Below, piece by piece: positions 28,301 through 40,300 of a DNA stretch of 62,000 nucleotides. The notes beneath the pieces were generated by a model. That model was not told where the DNA came from and did not search any database. It was given only the letters and a program-made list of their open reading frames with translations. The position numbers and the translations under genes are program-made. The stretch covers positions 22,905,963 to 22,967,962 of the forward strand of contig NC_049984.1 of the NCBI RefSeq assembly GCF_000003815.2. The letters run 5' to 3'. Source of the stretch: Branchiostoma floridae (Eukaryota > Chordata > Leptocardii > Amphioxiformes > Branchiostomatidae). Numbering within the stretch: the first letter of the stretch is position 1; each line of letters opens with the position of its first letter.

Positions 28301-31300
28301 AGATTGATGGGTTATGCAACATAATAATGTGACTCTTTTGTAATGTCCAAGCAGACGTACCGGGGCAAAGACAGTATCAAAAGTGGTAAACTGTTTAGAA
28401 CTTTGGGTCCCACAAGCTAAGTACCACTCAAAAATCATGACCAATATTAGCATGTCCACAACATGAGACATACTATATAGTATGCATCAAAACCAGAAGT
28501 TCCACTGCAACACCTTAAAGAGCTGTTAAGGGCCCAATATCTAATCATTTTGAGGTGTCATAAAGACCTACCCACATTTTAAATATTAAATTGAATTATA
28601 TATAATCCATCTAGGCATTATTGACTAATTCTTGTAGTTGCAGAAGGACAGACACAGGAATGCTGCCCGAAACCTTCTACTAAGTTCTAGCTACTGTCAG
28701 GCTTTTAGCTCGGATTTTATAATAGGGAGTCCAAACTTATTGGTGTGTCGCGGTAAGTGGCTATTGTAGGGGGGTCCGGGGGCATCCACCTTCCATTGTG
28801 CAGAGTTTTTTAAATGATTTTAAGTTAAAATGGTGCATTCTTAGGTATCCCAAGAGGCAAAAATACTGTTACAGAGGTCACAGTAGAAGACTTTGACCAC
28901 AGATGACCTGGTAGCATCCCTGGTCAATCAGAATTTCATGCTTGTTAGAGAATTTTCTCCCCAGTATAGGGCGTCCAGGGGCATCAAATTTCTTGTTATT
29001 CTAAGAAAAGTGCGTCCAGATGACGCGTTGACGCATGCCTGGCTAAAAGCCTGGCTACTGTAAATGCAGAAATGTTTGTGGTGGTTTTATGTCGTGGTTT
29101 TTGCAGTGGCCACTTCACCACAAACTTAAAGCCACCACTTACATTTTTCCATTATAGTTTTAGACTACAGCCTATTACGCTACCGCGAACTTAAAACCCA
29201 CTGGGAAAACATTTTTTCTGCTAACGCGAAATAAATCCCCGCGAAATTAAATGCATTAACAGTAATTGATAGCGAATGCATTGTAGCAAGCCATTCTAAA
29301 TTTGATGTTGTCACTGACCAACTTGCCCTTCTACCTTGTACAGGAAATGTCTAAGCAGAAGAAGAAAGGCGGATTCTTCAAGAAGCACAGCTTCACTGCT
29401 GGGTTTGCAAAGCTACCCACAGCTGGCAGGGCTGGCAAGATGTTTCGAAAGGACAGCAAAGGTCTGGAGGATCAGATGTCAAAGGGCGAAGGTCAGATGC
29501 CAGAGGTCGGTAAGAATGCTGGTCTTGTGGAGGACCTGATGAAGAAGGAGGGGATATCTGCAGAAGATGTGCAGAGGGAGTCGCTGGCATTCAGTAGTAT
29601 GGTGGGTGGAAAACGTACTTTAGGCCACACCAATTTAATTTCTTGGTTCACCGATTTTTTTCATAAAGAATCTGGAGCGAGAGGGCGAAATAGAAATAAA
29701 AATGAAAATTGTAAAATGATTGGGGTAACGGTAAGGGCTAATCCAAAACATAAAGAATAAAAAGTTTTCAGCTTGAAAAAGGTACAAAAACACTATTACT
29801 GTACAGTAACAGCACCTGTTCGTTCAAAATTACAAAAGTAGTGTCAGTTTTTGACGACGCCTCAGGGGAGTCGTCAAGTGGTATATATTGCGTTCAGTCT
29901 GCAAAAATTCTAGGAATTGCACAGGCATTTTTCTAAGAATGCTAGTACTACACAGTATGCTGGGTATGCAAGTCCCCCCCCCCCCTAAATCTGTTCCAGA
30001 TGTATCTCTGGTATGCAATGATGGAATGTAGGTCACACTGTCTCCCTGGAGGAATTTGTCCTTTGAAACTAGTGGTAAGACAGGGAAACTCTGCACAATG
30101 GATCACGTTGTCTTGGTTGTTATGTTATGTTATGAAGGATACATTTTCTTTTCGTCGTCATGGCAATAATACATTTTTATTGCCAGTCTTGTTATGTTTG
30201 TCCCATTCTTCATGAATGAAAAATACTGTATAACTGCAATAATAATACCCACATATTAAGGAGCTTATAATGTAAAGGCCAATTTGCTACACCAGAAAGT
30301 TGGTGAATAGTTTCATTAATGGTGAAAATTTGCTGAGTGGTAATTTTATTTTTATTTCTTTTTCCAAAAAATTGGAGCGAGCGAATCCGTGAACCAAGAA
30401 ATTAAATTGGTGTGGCCTTATACCTGAGTTGTTTACTTTTACCTTAGCTTGCACTTACAATATAGTCTGGGTACCATCCGGGTTGTAGTTCGCTCCTATG
30501 TTCGCTTCTGCTACCCGTCTGGAGACTTGCACATTTAAACCTTTTGGTAGTTTAATGAACGAATTAAGGAATGGGTTCTAGACCGCTCGTTTGATGACAA
30601 CAGGCCCTCCCTCAAGCGGACGGAGGGCGTTTCACGGGTTGGAATGCCTGTTCGAACAAGCGCTTGAACCTATTCCTTAATTCGCTCATGTGTAGGGACC
30701 AATCAGTGGCCTCGTTTAAAAGTTGGACGATTCCAGACATTTATGTGGTCAAGGATCCCAGACAGAACAGCAGAGAAGTGACAGTATATAGTGTATAATG
30801 AATGTCAGAACGAGAAGCAACAGTTACTGTATAGTGCTGGAGCCAACTACTTTCCGGATGGTACCCAGGCTACTTACAATATTCCGACAACCAAAACTAG
30901 AGTAGAGGATGATATTTGTGTTGGGCACTGTAGTTAAAATCCTTGAAGTCAACCATAGATTGTTCTTTCAAGATTCTGACATCCAAAACTAGCCGATGGT
31001 ATTGTTGTTGTACAGTAACTGTAGTTGGAGAAACCTGGAAATTAAATTGCCCCTGGGGTAAGTCACAAATGACTTTCAAGTGGAATATGCCATTGAAAAT
31101 GGAAAAAGTGTCACTGCATAGTTATCTTTCAGATTTGTCCAAGGGATTGTCTAAGATGCATTTCATTCTGTCTGTCCCCCTAGGAGGTGAAAGAGGGAGA
31201 TGCAGCAAGATCCCTTATTGGTAATCTAGTCAAGGTAAGGTACTGGCATCATCCACTGGGAAACACACTCCTAGGCCAGCTTCACTCCTCTGGCAGCTTT

Positions 31301-34300
31301 TGATACTATCTTATGCTACCAAGCATCTGCTTCAAGATTATCAAAAAGGTATTTAGGTTATGTCTAAGAAATGATGGGACAAAATTTTATTAGAATACTA
31401 TCAAAAACCTTGGAATTATGCCTGTCTCACAGCTTCTCACAAAATGCCACCAGTGTCTACTAAAGAAAATCTAGAATTATAAGACCCAAACAAAGCTTAG
31501 CAGTTTGGTTTATAAGGCCAATAAAAGTGAAGAAATGATGCAAATTTTTGGAACATGAGATAATTATACCATTACTTTTCCAGTTTTTCCAACAAATATA
31601 AATAGGTTCAAACATGTTGAAACTTTCATTTTTAATTGTTTGAACAATTTAGCACTCTAGTGACTGAAATATTCTTTTACTTAAAATAGTTCAAACTTAT
31701 GACAAATATTGTTTAAAATCCCTCTTGCCAACTCAGAATGGACTCTACAAAATGTATTTTTCATTTTTTGCTTAAGATAGTACATGTAGTGTATCATTGG
31801 AAGTTTATGAGTCCACCTTTAAACAGAGGTTCATAACAAGGTGTGATAATTCTTCTATACCATCTCCCGTCCCCCTAGCGCGGCCGGATGACCATCCAGG
31901 ACGCCATGCAGTATGCTCAGGACCACGGTCTGGCTGAGGCAGAGAGGACAGAGAAGGAGAACATCGCGGAGGCCAGCAGTGCCTTCCAGCAGCGCAAGGT
32001 CTACAACTTCACTGTGTACAAGTTCTTCAAACATCGCACCAGCCAGAGGAGGATCCTACAGGTGGGTAGTTGTACTGTCACAGGTTTCCTTCAGTTTTTG
32101 GCGATGCCTCAGGGGTGAGCCTAATAGTATAGTATGCGTACGTTTGCCAAGAATTCCCAGAATTGGACAGGCATGTGAAGAATTTAGAGTCCGTGCATGC
32201 GTAGTTGCATCATGCTAGTCTGCATTTTTCCATTCGAACAGAATTCCCAAGTAGCCCATAGGGTGAAAGTGATACTCCAGCAAGATTAGTAGAGAACATC
32301 TGGATATGTCGGCTCGTTAGCAGCCAGAGGTTAGAGGTCACAGAGTAATCTATTAACCCATGGTAGTTTGGGGGAATTGGGTTGCTCCCACAAAAACACT
32401 GCTCACTCAATAAGTTAGCAAGTTGTGTTTGTTGTTGAATGTGATATCAAGGACACGGCCAGTGGCCACACATAGGAGACCTGGGTTCAAATCTCCTGAC
32501 ATGCTCCGTTGATATTATGCCCTTGGGAAAGGTACTCAGCCAAGAAGAATTCTCCGTATCGGCAATGTTGGGGTCGTGTGGCATAACGGCAGGGTGTTTG
32601 GCCCGGAACCCTGAGGTCCCGGGTTCAAATCCGCAACTATGTCACCGATCTTGTGCCCTTCACACGAATTTCAAACTAGTGAAAATGAGTACCTTACTGT
32701 GGTTAAGGACATCATTCGGATAGGATGTTAAATGGAGGCCCTGTTTTAGAGGATAGTCATACGTGTTGTACCTTGAGCATGTAAAAGAACCCACCACACT
32801 TTTTGAAAAGAGTTCTAATTTTCCTAGCGCGAGTCGATCAAATGAATCTGTCCTGATATGCAGCTTGTTATGTAACCCAGTGTGTTACAACATAAGGTAG
32901 TTGCCGTAGCCTGGGTACTATCCTATTTCTACCCTAGGGCATTGAGTGTAAGGAGCCCCGGTAGAAATAGGGTGGTACCAAAGCTATTTTTACTGGGTAT
33001 ACAATACAAACTAAAAGTAAAAGTTCAGTGGATTGTACTGCAGTTCCCTTATTAAATGTTATTTGGAATCAGATTTTGTGATTTTAAAAGATTGTTTGTG
33101 TTTTTATGTGTCTCTCTTGTCCAGATTGACTTTGATATCAAAGTGCTGCGTAACATCCAGAGAGGCAATGTGAACAACACTTTCCAGTTTGAGCAAGTCA
33201 CAGGGTCAGAGAGTGCGGTAAGGGAGTTACACAACTTCGTCAGTCTCTTTTTTTTTAAAGTTTGATAATTTCAACATGATACACTACAGTAGCTTTAATA
33301 GTGTAAAAGTGGGGTTCAAGCGCTGCCAAACTGACCACGCCAACAGCTCTGAGCTTTTGGCGTTGTGGTTTGCACACTGGATTTGTGATCTGGTTGCACG
33401 GGTTTGGTGCTGGTTTCTTTTAGTACAATTTTATACAACTTCTTTAGAAATTTCAAAGATTGAATAGTTGCTTTCTGACAAAGATAGATGAATAATAGGT
33501 CCAATGATGTAATTTATTTGCAATTTAAAGGTAAGGCTGTCATTTTCCATTATGATTTAAAATCTATTCTGAAAAAAAGGACCTGTTATTTTAGAATACA
33601 TCTACTTTATCAAGCTGCTTCATATAAGATATATAATATGAATACAAATTTTATATGAGCAAACCTTAGACCTATACATATGATTACAATAGCAATTTGT
33701 CTTGTGATGACTGGTACAAGTTTCAAAAAAGAAATGATTTTTTCTTAATTTTCAGGAAGGGTTGAGGTTCTTCATTTACTTTGAGGACTACCATGAGTAT
33801 GAGCTGAATGCAGACAACTTGGAGGAGAAGAACAAGGTAAGTCAATGCCAAGTTCATTTCTTGTAAAGATAATTTTTAGGAGACCTTCTTTGAAAAAAGG
33901 CCTTATGTTCAGTCTCACTTCAATACAATGTAAAAGAGTCATTAAGACCATGTTTATTCTATTATATCATATATGGATGACATCCTCTGGGAACCTCCAA
34001 AAAAGTTTCCCTCCAAAAAGTTAAGTGGACTTGACGTTGGCATTTTAGGATATTGGTATTCATTTTCATATACATGTATGTCCTTGCATTTTATGGCAGG
34101 AAGATATCTTGAATATATGCTTGAATATAAAGAAACTTTTTGTCCCTAACAAGAACTTTTCCTTAAGCTCTTGTCTTCAACTAGAACTTTTAAAAGGTCT
34201 TCTTTGCATCATTTGGGAATTTTAGGTTTTTCAACCTCCTTGGTCAAACTTCTCTAGCCTCAGTATCTAGCTTTTATAGAAAATATTAGCAGAGACAACA

Positions 34301-37300
34301 GAAGATACTCAGGAGCTAGCTAAAACTTTTCAAGCTTAAAAAAAGTTTGTTTGAGGAATGATTTTTCACAAAAAGCACAATCACTGCTAATTTCAGCAGC
34401 CAGACAATCTGTTAGGAACACACAAGAGACAAGAGAACAATAGAGGCAAGACAAAGCACCCAATACTACCCCCTGCATCTCTGCACTCCAAATGTGTCAG
34501 TGGACAGAGCCCTTCTCTAAACAATTGGGCAATTAGGCTCATTTGCATAAAAATGGCGCCGTTTCCCTTTATGCTAATCAGTTCCACTTGGTCTTGTGTA
34601 GTCCAATCTGGGATGTCTTTGTTCATAGCAGAAAATGTGTCTTGTCTGTGTGTGTTATACAGTCAGTGAAGGAATGCATCCAGTACAGTAGACATGGCTG
34701 CTTCATTCTTTCGACATAGGACCATGAGGTAGTCCAAACCTCATTGGTCAGATAGTTTGATACGCCAAGATGCAGACTCTAGCGTACAGTTCTTTCAAGA
34801 ACGTTGTGGAAACGCACGGTGAGATATCTCCCTGTCGGGATGCGGACAGGGCGTGTAGCTGTGACGAGAGCCATTTCGTTCTGGGAACCGTCTTTCTTGT
34901 CATTCTCCTACAGATCCTACGGCTGCTGAACATCATAGTGGAACAGAACAAGTGTGAAAAGGAAGGAGGTAAGGGACTGTACGATATTTATCAGGGGGGG
35001 AGGGCTGGTGCATTAGGGGGGGAGGGCCATGTTAAATTTTTTTGAGGTGGGGGGAGGGCCATGTTAATTTTTTTTGCGATAGGGGGGAGGGCCATGTTAT
35101 TTTTTTGGAAAGAATTGTTTATACTATTTTTTGTTTTGATATCTTGACATGGCCCTAAAACTGATAAAATAAGCCTTCTTAATAGCCTAAAATGCAAGAG
35201 CTTCCGGGGGGCTTCGCCCCCCTAGGTCCCCTAAAGTGGCGCTGCCCTGGACCAGCGTTCCCGCCATCGCGCCAGGCATACATCATTCCGCCTACGGACT
35301 TATTTTTTTCTGGAAAGACGCACTCGGCTCGGCTGAGTTTCCCCAAATATTTAAGTTACAAAAGCGGTGCGCGGTAAATATGTGAAGAATCCAAAACTAT
35401 ACACTTTAGTTTTTATTTACAACATTTCTTTTGTTTCAAAAGGACAAAATTTGCGGCAGAAAAGGGGCCGCAATATTGTTGTCAAGCGTCGATCGACAGC
35501 ACATGGCGCGGCACGCCCCCCTCCCCAGACGGACTGTCGATCGCACGCACGTTGGGACGTCTTTTGGCTACTCCTTCAAGGCTAAACCGGCACTGATCAC
35601 TGCCAAAGACGCAACTGATCACCCTCCTTCGTATAATGTATAACGTTCTTGGTCTACTCTACCCTATATCAAAAGAAATCCAGCGGTGAGCCAAAGATTT
35701 CACGCCGAAAACGGGGTTACCTGAGGTCGCACGAAACAAACGCACGCTCCTGGAAAATGACGGCGCGGCCTTGTAAAACCCGACCGATTCGATAAATGAT
35801 AAATTTGAGTAAAATCATCGGGCAAAATAGAAAAAAAGAAAGTAGAAAAATCACAAGGTATGATGGTGCCGTCATTTTATCCTCTGGAAAAACTAATTTG
35901 ATGCGGGAGGGCGCAACATCGATCGCACGAGGTAACTGTTAGGCATTTTTTATTCAATGCCGGAAAAAAATTGGCAGGATTTTTCCATGGGCTGACGAAC
36001 TCACTGGCTAGAGCCCTGTTTGGAAGCATCAAAAACCAAAAATTTTCATATAGACATGACTGGACAAGTAATACCCGGGCCAGATCACGGACTGCTGATT
36101 CCCCGAGCTTATAGTAAGTTATAACGTATTTTGGGGGAGAGGGCAGACGTCGATTACTAAAAAACGGGAGTAAAAAAGGCAACCGGCATCCAATCTCGAG
36201 GGCATAATTTTCCTCTCAAATTGCAGGAAATTCTGTTTTAGAGGGTCTGAAAATCCAAATTTTCCCGGGGGAGCATGCCCCCGGACCCCTGCCCCGACGC
36301 TGTGAAAAAATCCTGGCAAGAACACTGGCGCCCTTGTGCCCTGACGTCGATTAAGATTATTTTATCGGTTGTTTTTCTACCCGTTTGATTTTGCCTGTCG
36401 GGGGGGAGGGCCTTGTTGATTTTTTTTTAGGTGGAGGGGGAGGGTCACGTTAAATTTTTTTGAGATGGGGGGGAGGGCCATCAAAATTTTTTTTGATCAG
36501 ACTTCCAATGCACCAGCCCTCCCCCCCCAATAAATATCGTACGGTCCCAAAGGAGAGAATACTTAGATGTGTGTTAGCCTCCTTTGCAGACTTCTAGGTG
36601 TGCCAGCGTTTATTTTTCTTTGTGCCTATGCGTACGAAAACAATCTCCCCTGCATTGGAGAATCCGTCCCATATCTTCCAAATAAATGCCAGCACTCCTG
36701 AAAGTTTGCAAAGGAGGCTTTGTGTTTGCTTACTTTTTAGCTTGCTTCTGTTTGTGCTCTCTCAGATTTGGGATGAAAGCTGATTTGCCACTAGATGGCC
36801 ATATACATGATAAACACAATTTAGTTTGTCATATTTGTCATATATCCTAACAAAAATTCTAGTTTACCTTCTGTATGATATGGGCAGTATTTGATGCTAA
36901 GGAAAAACATTTTCCATCTTACGGTGAGGACATTCTCAATTATGTATTTTCCTATCGAGGAAAACATTTCTGCATGATTGTCAATGTGGTATGACTTTGT
37001 ATAACTCATGAGTTTTTTTATTATTAACTGCCTCTGAAGATTTAAATTGTTCACATTTACCTGAGAACATGATACTAGTCAAAACTCACAAACATCTGCC
37101 AATTGCAATTAGGCACAATGTTTTCCTCCAAAGGATTTCCATGACACTGTGTGTATTGTTATTGTTGTAAGGTATTATTTGAAATCAATTGCCCAATGAA
37201 TAAATCAGTGGTAAAAATACTAGATGAAAAAAGAGTACGGAATGGATGGTAACAGTTTGTCTTTCCCGCTACAGAAACATTCCAGCCAGTGAAGACATTA

Positions 37301-40300
37301 CCACGAGCCCAGGCCATTATCAAGGAGGGGGAGTTGGAGAAAAGGGCGGGAACAGCACTACTGAGGAACCAGTGGAACAGGTACAAGAAAAACACCAAAT
37401 AATACAATCTTCACATGAAAGGTCTGGGAAATTCATATTTTCCCAGAACTTTGAAAGTTCATAGAGTGGAATTTGTTATTACCAAGCATAGTGACATCTT
37501 TGTTGGACCGTTTTAAAGAGCATTTGCAAATAGATGTGCAAACGTTAGGTGTGACAGGTCGTTCGGTGTAATATAACCAGCTGCTGCCGCGTCCCGTGCT
37601 TGCAAAGCTGATGTGTTACGCCGAAAGATGGTTATACCAGCTATGTAGATACAGATACAGATGCCGATACATCTGTGTTCAACTTGGTAGAAGCCATTCT
37701 GGAGCAAAAGTTGAACTGTAATTTCCAACACACACAAAAAAATTGGACATACCCAAATTTTCTACTGATCAACCTCATTCTTTGTCATAGAATGAAATAT
37801 GCATTAATGCACATTTTACATTACAATGCTTTTACAAGCTGCAAAAATTCTTGCAACAGGATTGTAACATGGTAAAAGTAATACACGCCTTCTAAACATG
37901 ATCTCACCTGCAGTTTCTGTCACACCTGGCCAGGTAAGAGATTAAGTTCTTAGCAAATAAGTTTATCTATTAGACAAACTGGGGAGTATATTTGTGCCAA
38001 GGCTTATCATTTTACCTAAGGCCACAGTAAGTAAATTTTATGGATGACATCCTCTGCAGACTGCCAAAATAGTGAGATAGGGCGGAAAAAAAAACAAGAT
38101 GGGTAAAAAAAAACAAGATGGCTAAATTTTCAAAATAGACACCATAAATGTTGTAAGAAGAGTTTAAGTGACAAAATATGGTAGTATTGAAGACAAATCA
38201 TTCATTCCTGTATTAAAGAAGTGAACTAGTGTATTGAAAAGTGACACTAGTGTGGTAGACTGGTATCACTTACCAAGTTGGCAACTTCACTCATGACTTC
38301 CATAGTGGTGCCACTTTTCCAACTATCCAGCTGGTTTCACTTCTATAACTACAGTCATGGCTACTTCGCTAATGTTACTTCTACAAGTACAATCATTAGG
38401 CTCTAACACAACATACTTTCCCATTTTGGTACTTTCTTGTCATGTTGACCATCTCCGAAGAAGAAAAAAATTCTTGTTTTTTTTTCTGAAATTAGGCAAA
38501 AATTAGCGTGCGGATGTCATCCAGAAAATTTACATGCTGTGGCCTAAACGGGGGCATAGAAATCGCTTGGTTACCTGGGAGTAACGTTTACAATTTCTAT
38601 CTTAAGTGACTGGACCTTAACATAAAGGTTGTTATTTCTTCAAACCAGTATACAACATAGTTTATCACTCGATGTACTACTAGCCCGACTGCGAGTATAA
38701 TTGCCTGAAAACCGGAGAGCAATCCAATCCGCGGTAGGGTTGGGACTGAGGGTGATACAGAATACACCGTGTTGAATCTCATATTTGTTATACCCACACA
38801 ACACACATTTCAATGCGCTAGCACCAAAAGATGAACAAATTTGGTGTCCTCAAACAAAAATTTTAGCAACGTCAATTCCAACATCTGAATCTGTTATCCT
38901 AATTTTCAAGAGCTATGCATGCATCACACACAAAGTGCCTTACAAGTATGTAATGGATGTCCATGTAATACTGTAATGGACTAGTATTCCAGCCTAGGTA
39001 AGTTACTAAATGCTGATAAGTGTTTGTGTTGGTACCTTGAATAGAGTGTTTGCTATTGCTGAACATATTTACTAGCTGTTGTTTCCCTGTAGGAGATGGA
39101 TACGGATTCGACAGGGGGAGCTGTCATACTACAAACTAGCAGAGGAGACACAGGTACGGACAAAAGAGGAAATTTCTGGTCTGAAGACATTTGTCTTTTG
39201 TTATAATTCTTTTTTCTAAAGTGGAGAAGAGGGGTACCATGTCCCTATGCTCTAACCATAGGCTACTTTCAACCAGGGGAGTATTATCTGAGTAAAAGCT
39301 ACCTGCTCATGAAAGAACTTTTAAGCATTGCACAACGAATGCAGTCGAAAATGAAACCCATTTCATCTGTGAATGTCCCTGATTCGATGTTGAAAGGAAC
39401 ACACTGTTTGAAAGAGTGTCCGAAATCACACCAAACTTTTCATTTTTTTTAAACACACAAAAGACTCACCTTCTGCTATGATCATCGAATCAATCTATCA
39501 TAGAAAATGTGGGACATTTCATTTTCAACCGTTTTCAAAGAAGAAGTCAAACCCTGCAATAGTAATGTAGGTTTTAAAATCACACTTGATATTCTGTATG
39601 TACATACAATCAGTTAATCTTGTATGTTAGAATTTAGATTATTCACTCGTTTTCAATCACTCCATGTATTTGATTTTGTTCACTTGCAATTAGCCCCATG
39701 GGCATGAATTTGCAATAAAACATCACATTATCAAGATTGTCTGACAAGCATGAAATTTAGATTGACCAGGGATGCTTTTAGGTCTCGGTCTTCTACTGTG
39801 ACCTGTCTAACAGTAATTACTCCCTGAGGCCATGCCAAGTGATTTCCTTGGTTGTCGGATTTTTAAAGATAAAAATGTAGCAAGCAGAGATCATAAAATC
39901 ATAGGGCAGGGAAGAAAACTTGAATGTGACTGTTTTCAGTCCATAAAACTGAGTGCACCAAGGCTTAAACGTGATCCTCTGGCTTTGTTTTTGTGATGGT
40001 TTTTACAGTTGAGGATATTTTTTGATATTTTTTTTCTAAATCCGAGAACCAACGAATTGAATTGGTATGGCCTGAAGAAGCCCTATGATACCCAATTAAA
40101 TCAGAATTCTATCAAACTCTGCAACATGGAAGGGAGGACCCAAACCACCCCCTTGCTCTATCACTCCGCTCACTTTAATATGTGTCCCCATCACACGAGT
40201 GCATTTTATTCTTCTTCTCTTGTCACATGGCCAACTTCCCCCTCACTCTCTCCAGTGTTTCTCTGCATCTCCCATATGGAATGCCGTCTGACATCCTCCT

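Larger units (their letters stand above)
25317..29343. other. Formin intron 1 (4.0 kb)
   Basis: No coding exon is seen. It holds a CAGGGCTCGAAATT-type element (25484-25985), two ATACTGTAAA repeats (26048-26253, 29056-29264), a partial GGCCAC MITE end (28201-28260, also inverted-related to 13314) and long AT-rich plain stretches (26300-28200). Confidence 0.5.

Noticed and set aside
34770-34913. Upstream extension of formin exon 7 (MQTLAYSSFKN...)
   Set aside because: It is in frame, but a strong acceptor precedes 34914 and phases with exon 6 require that junction; probably intron read-through.
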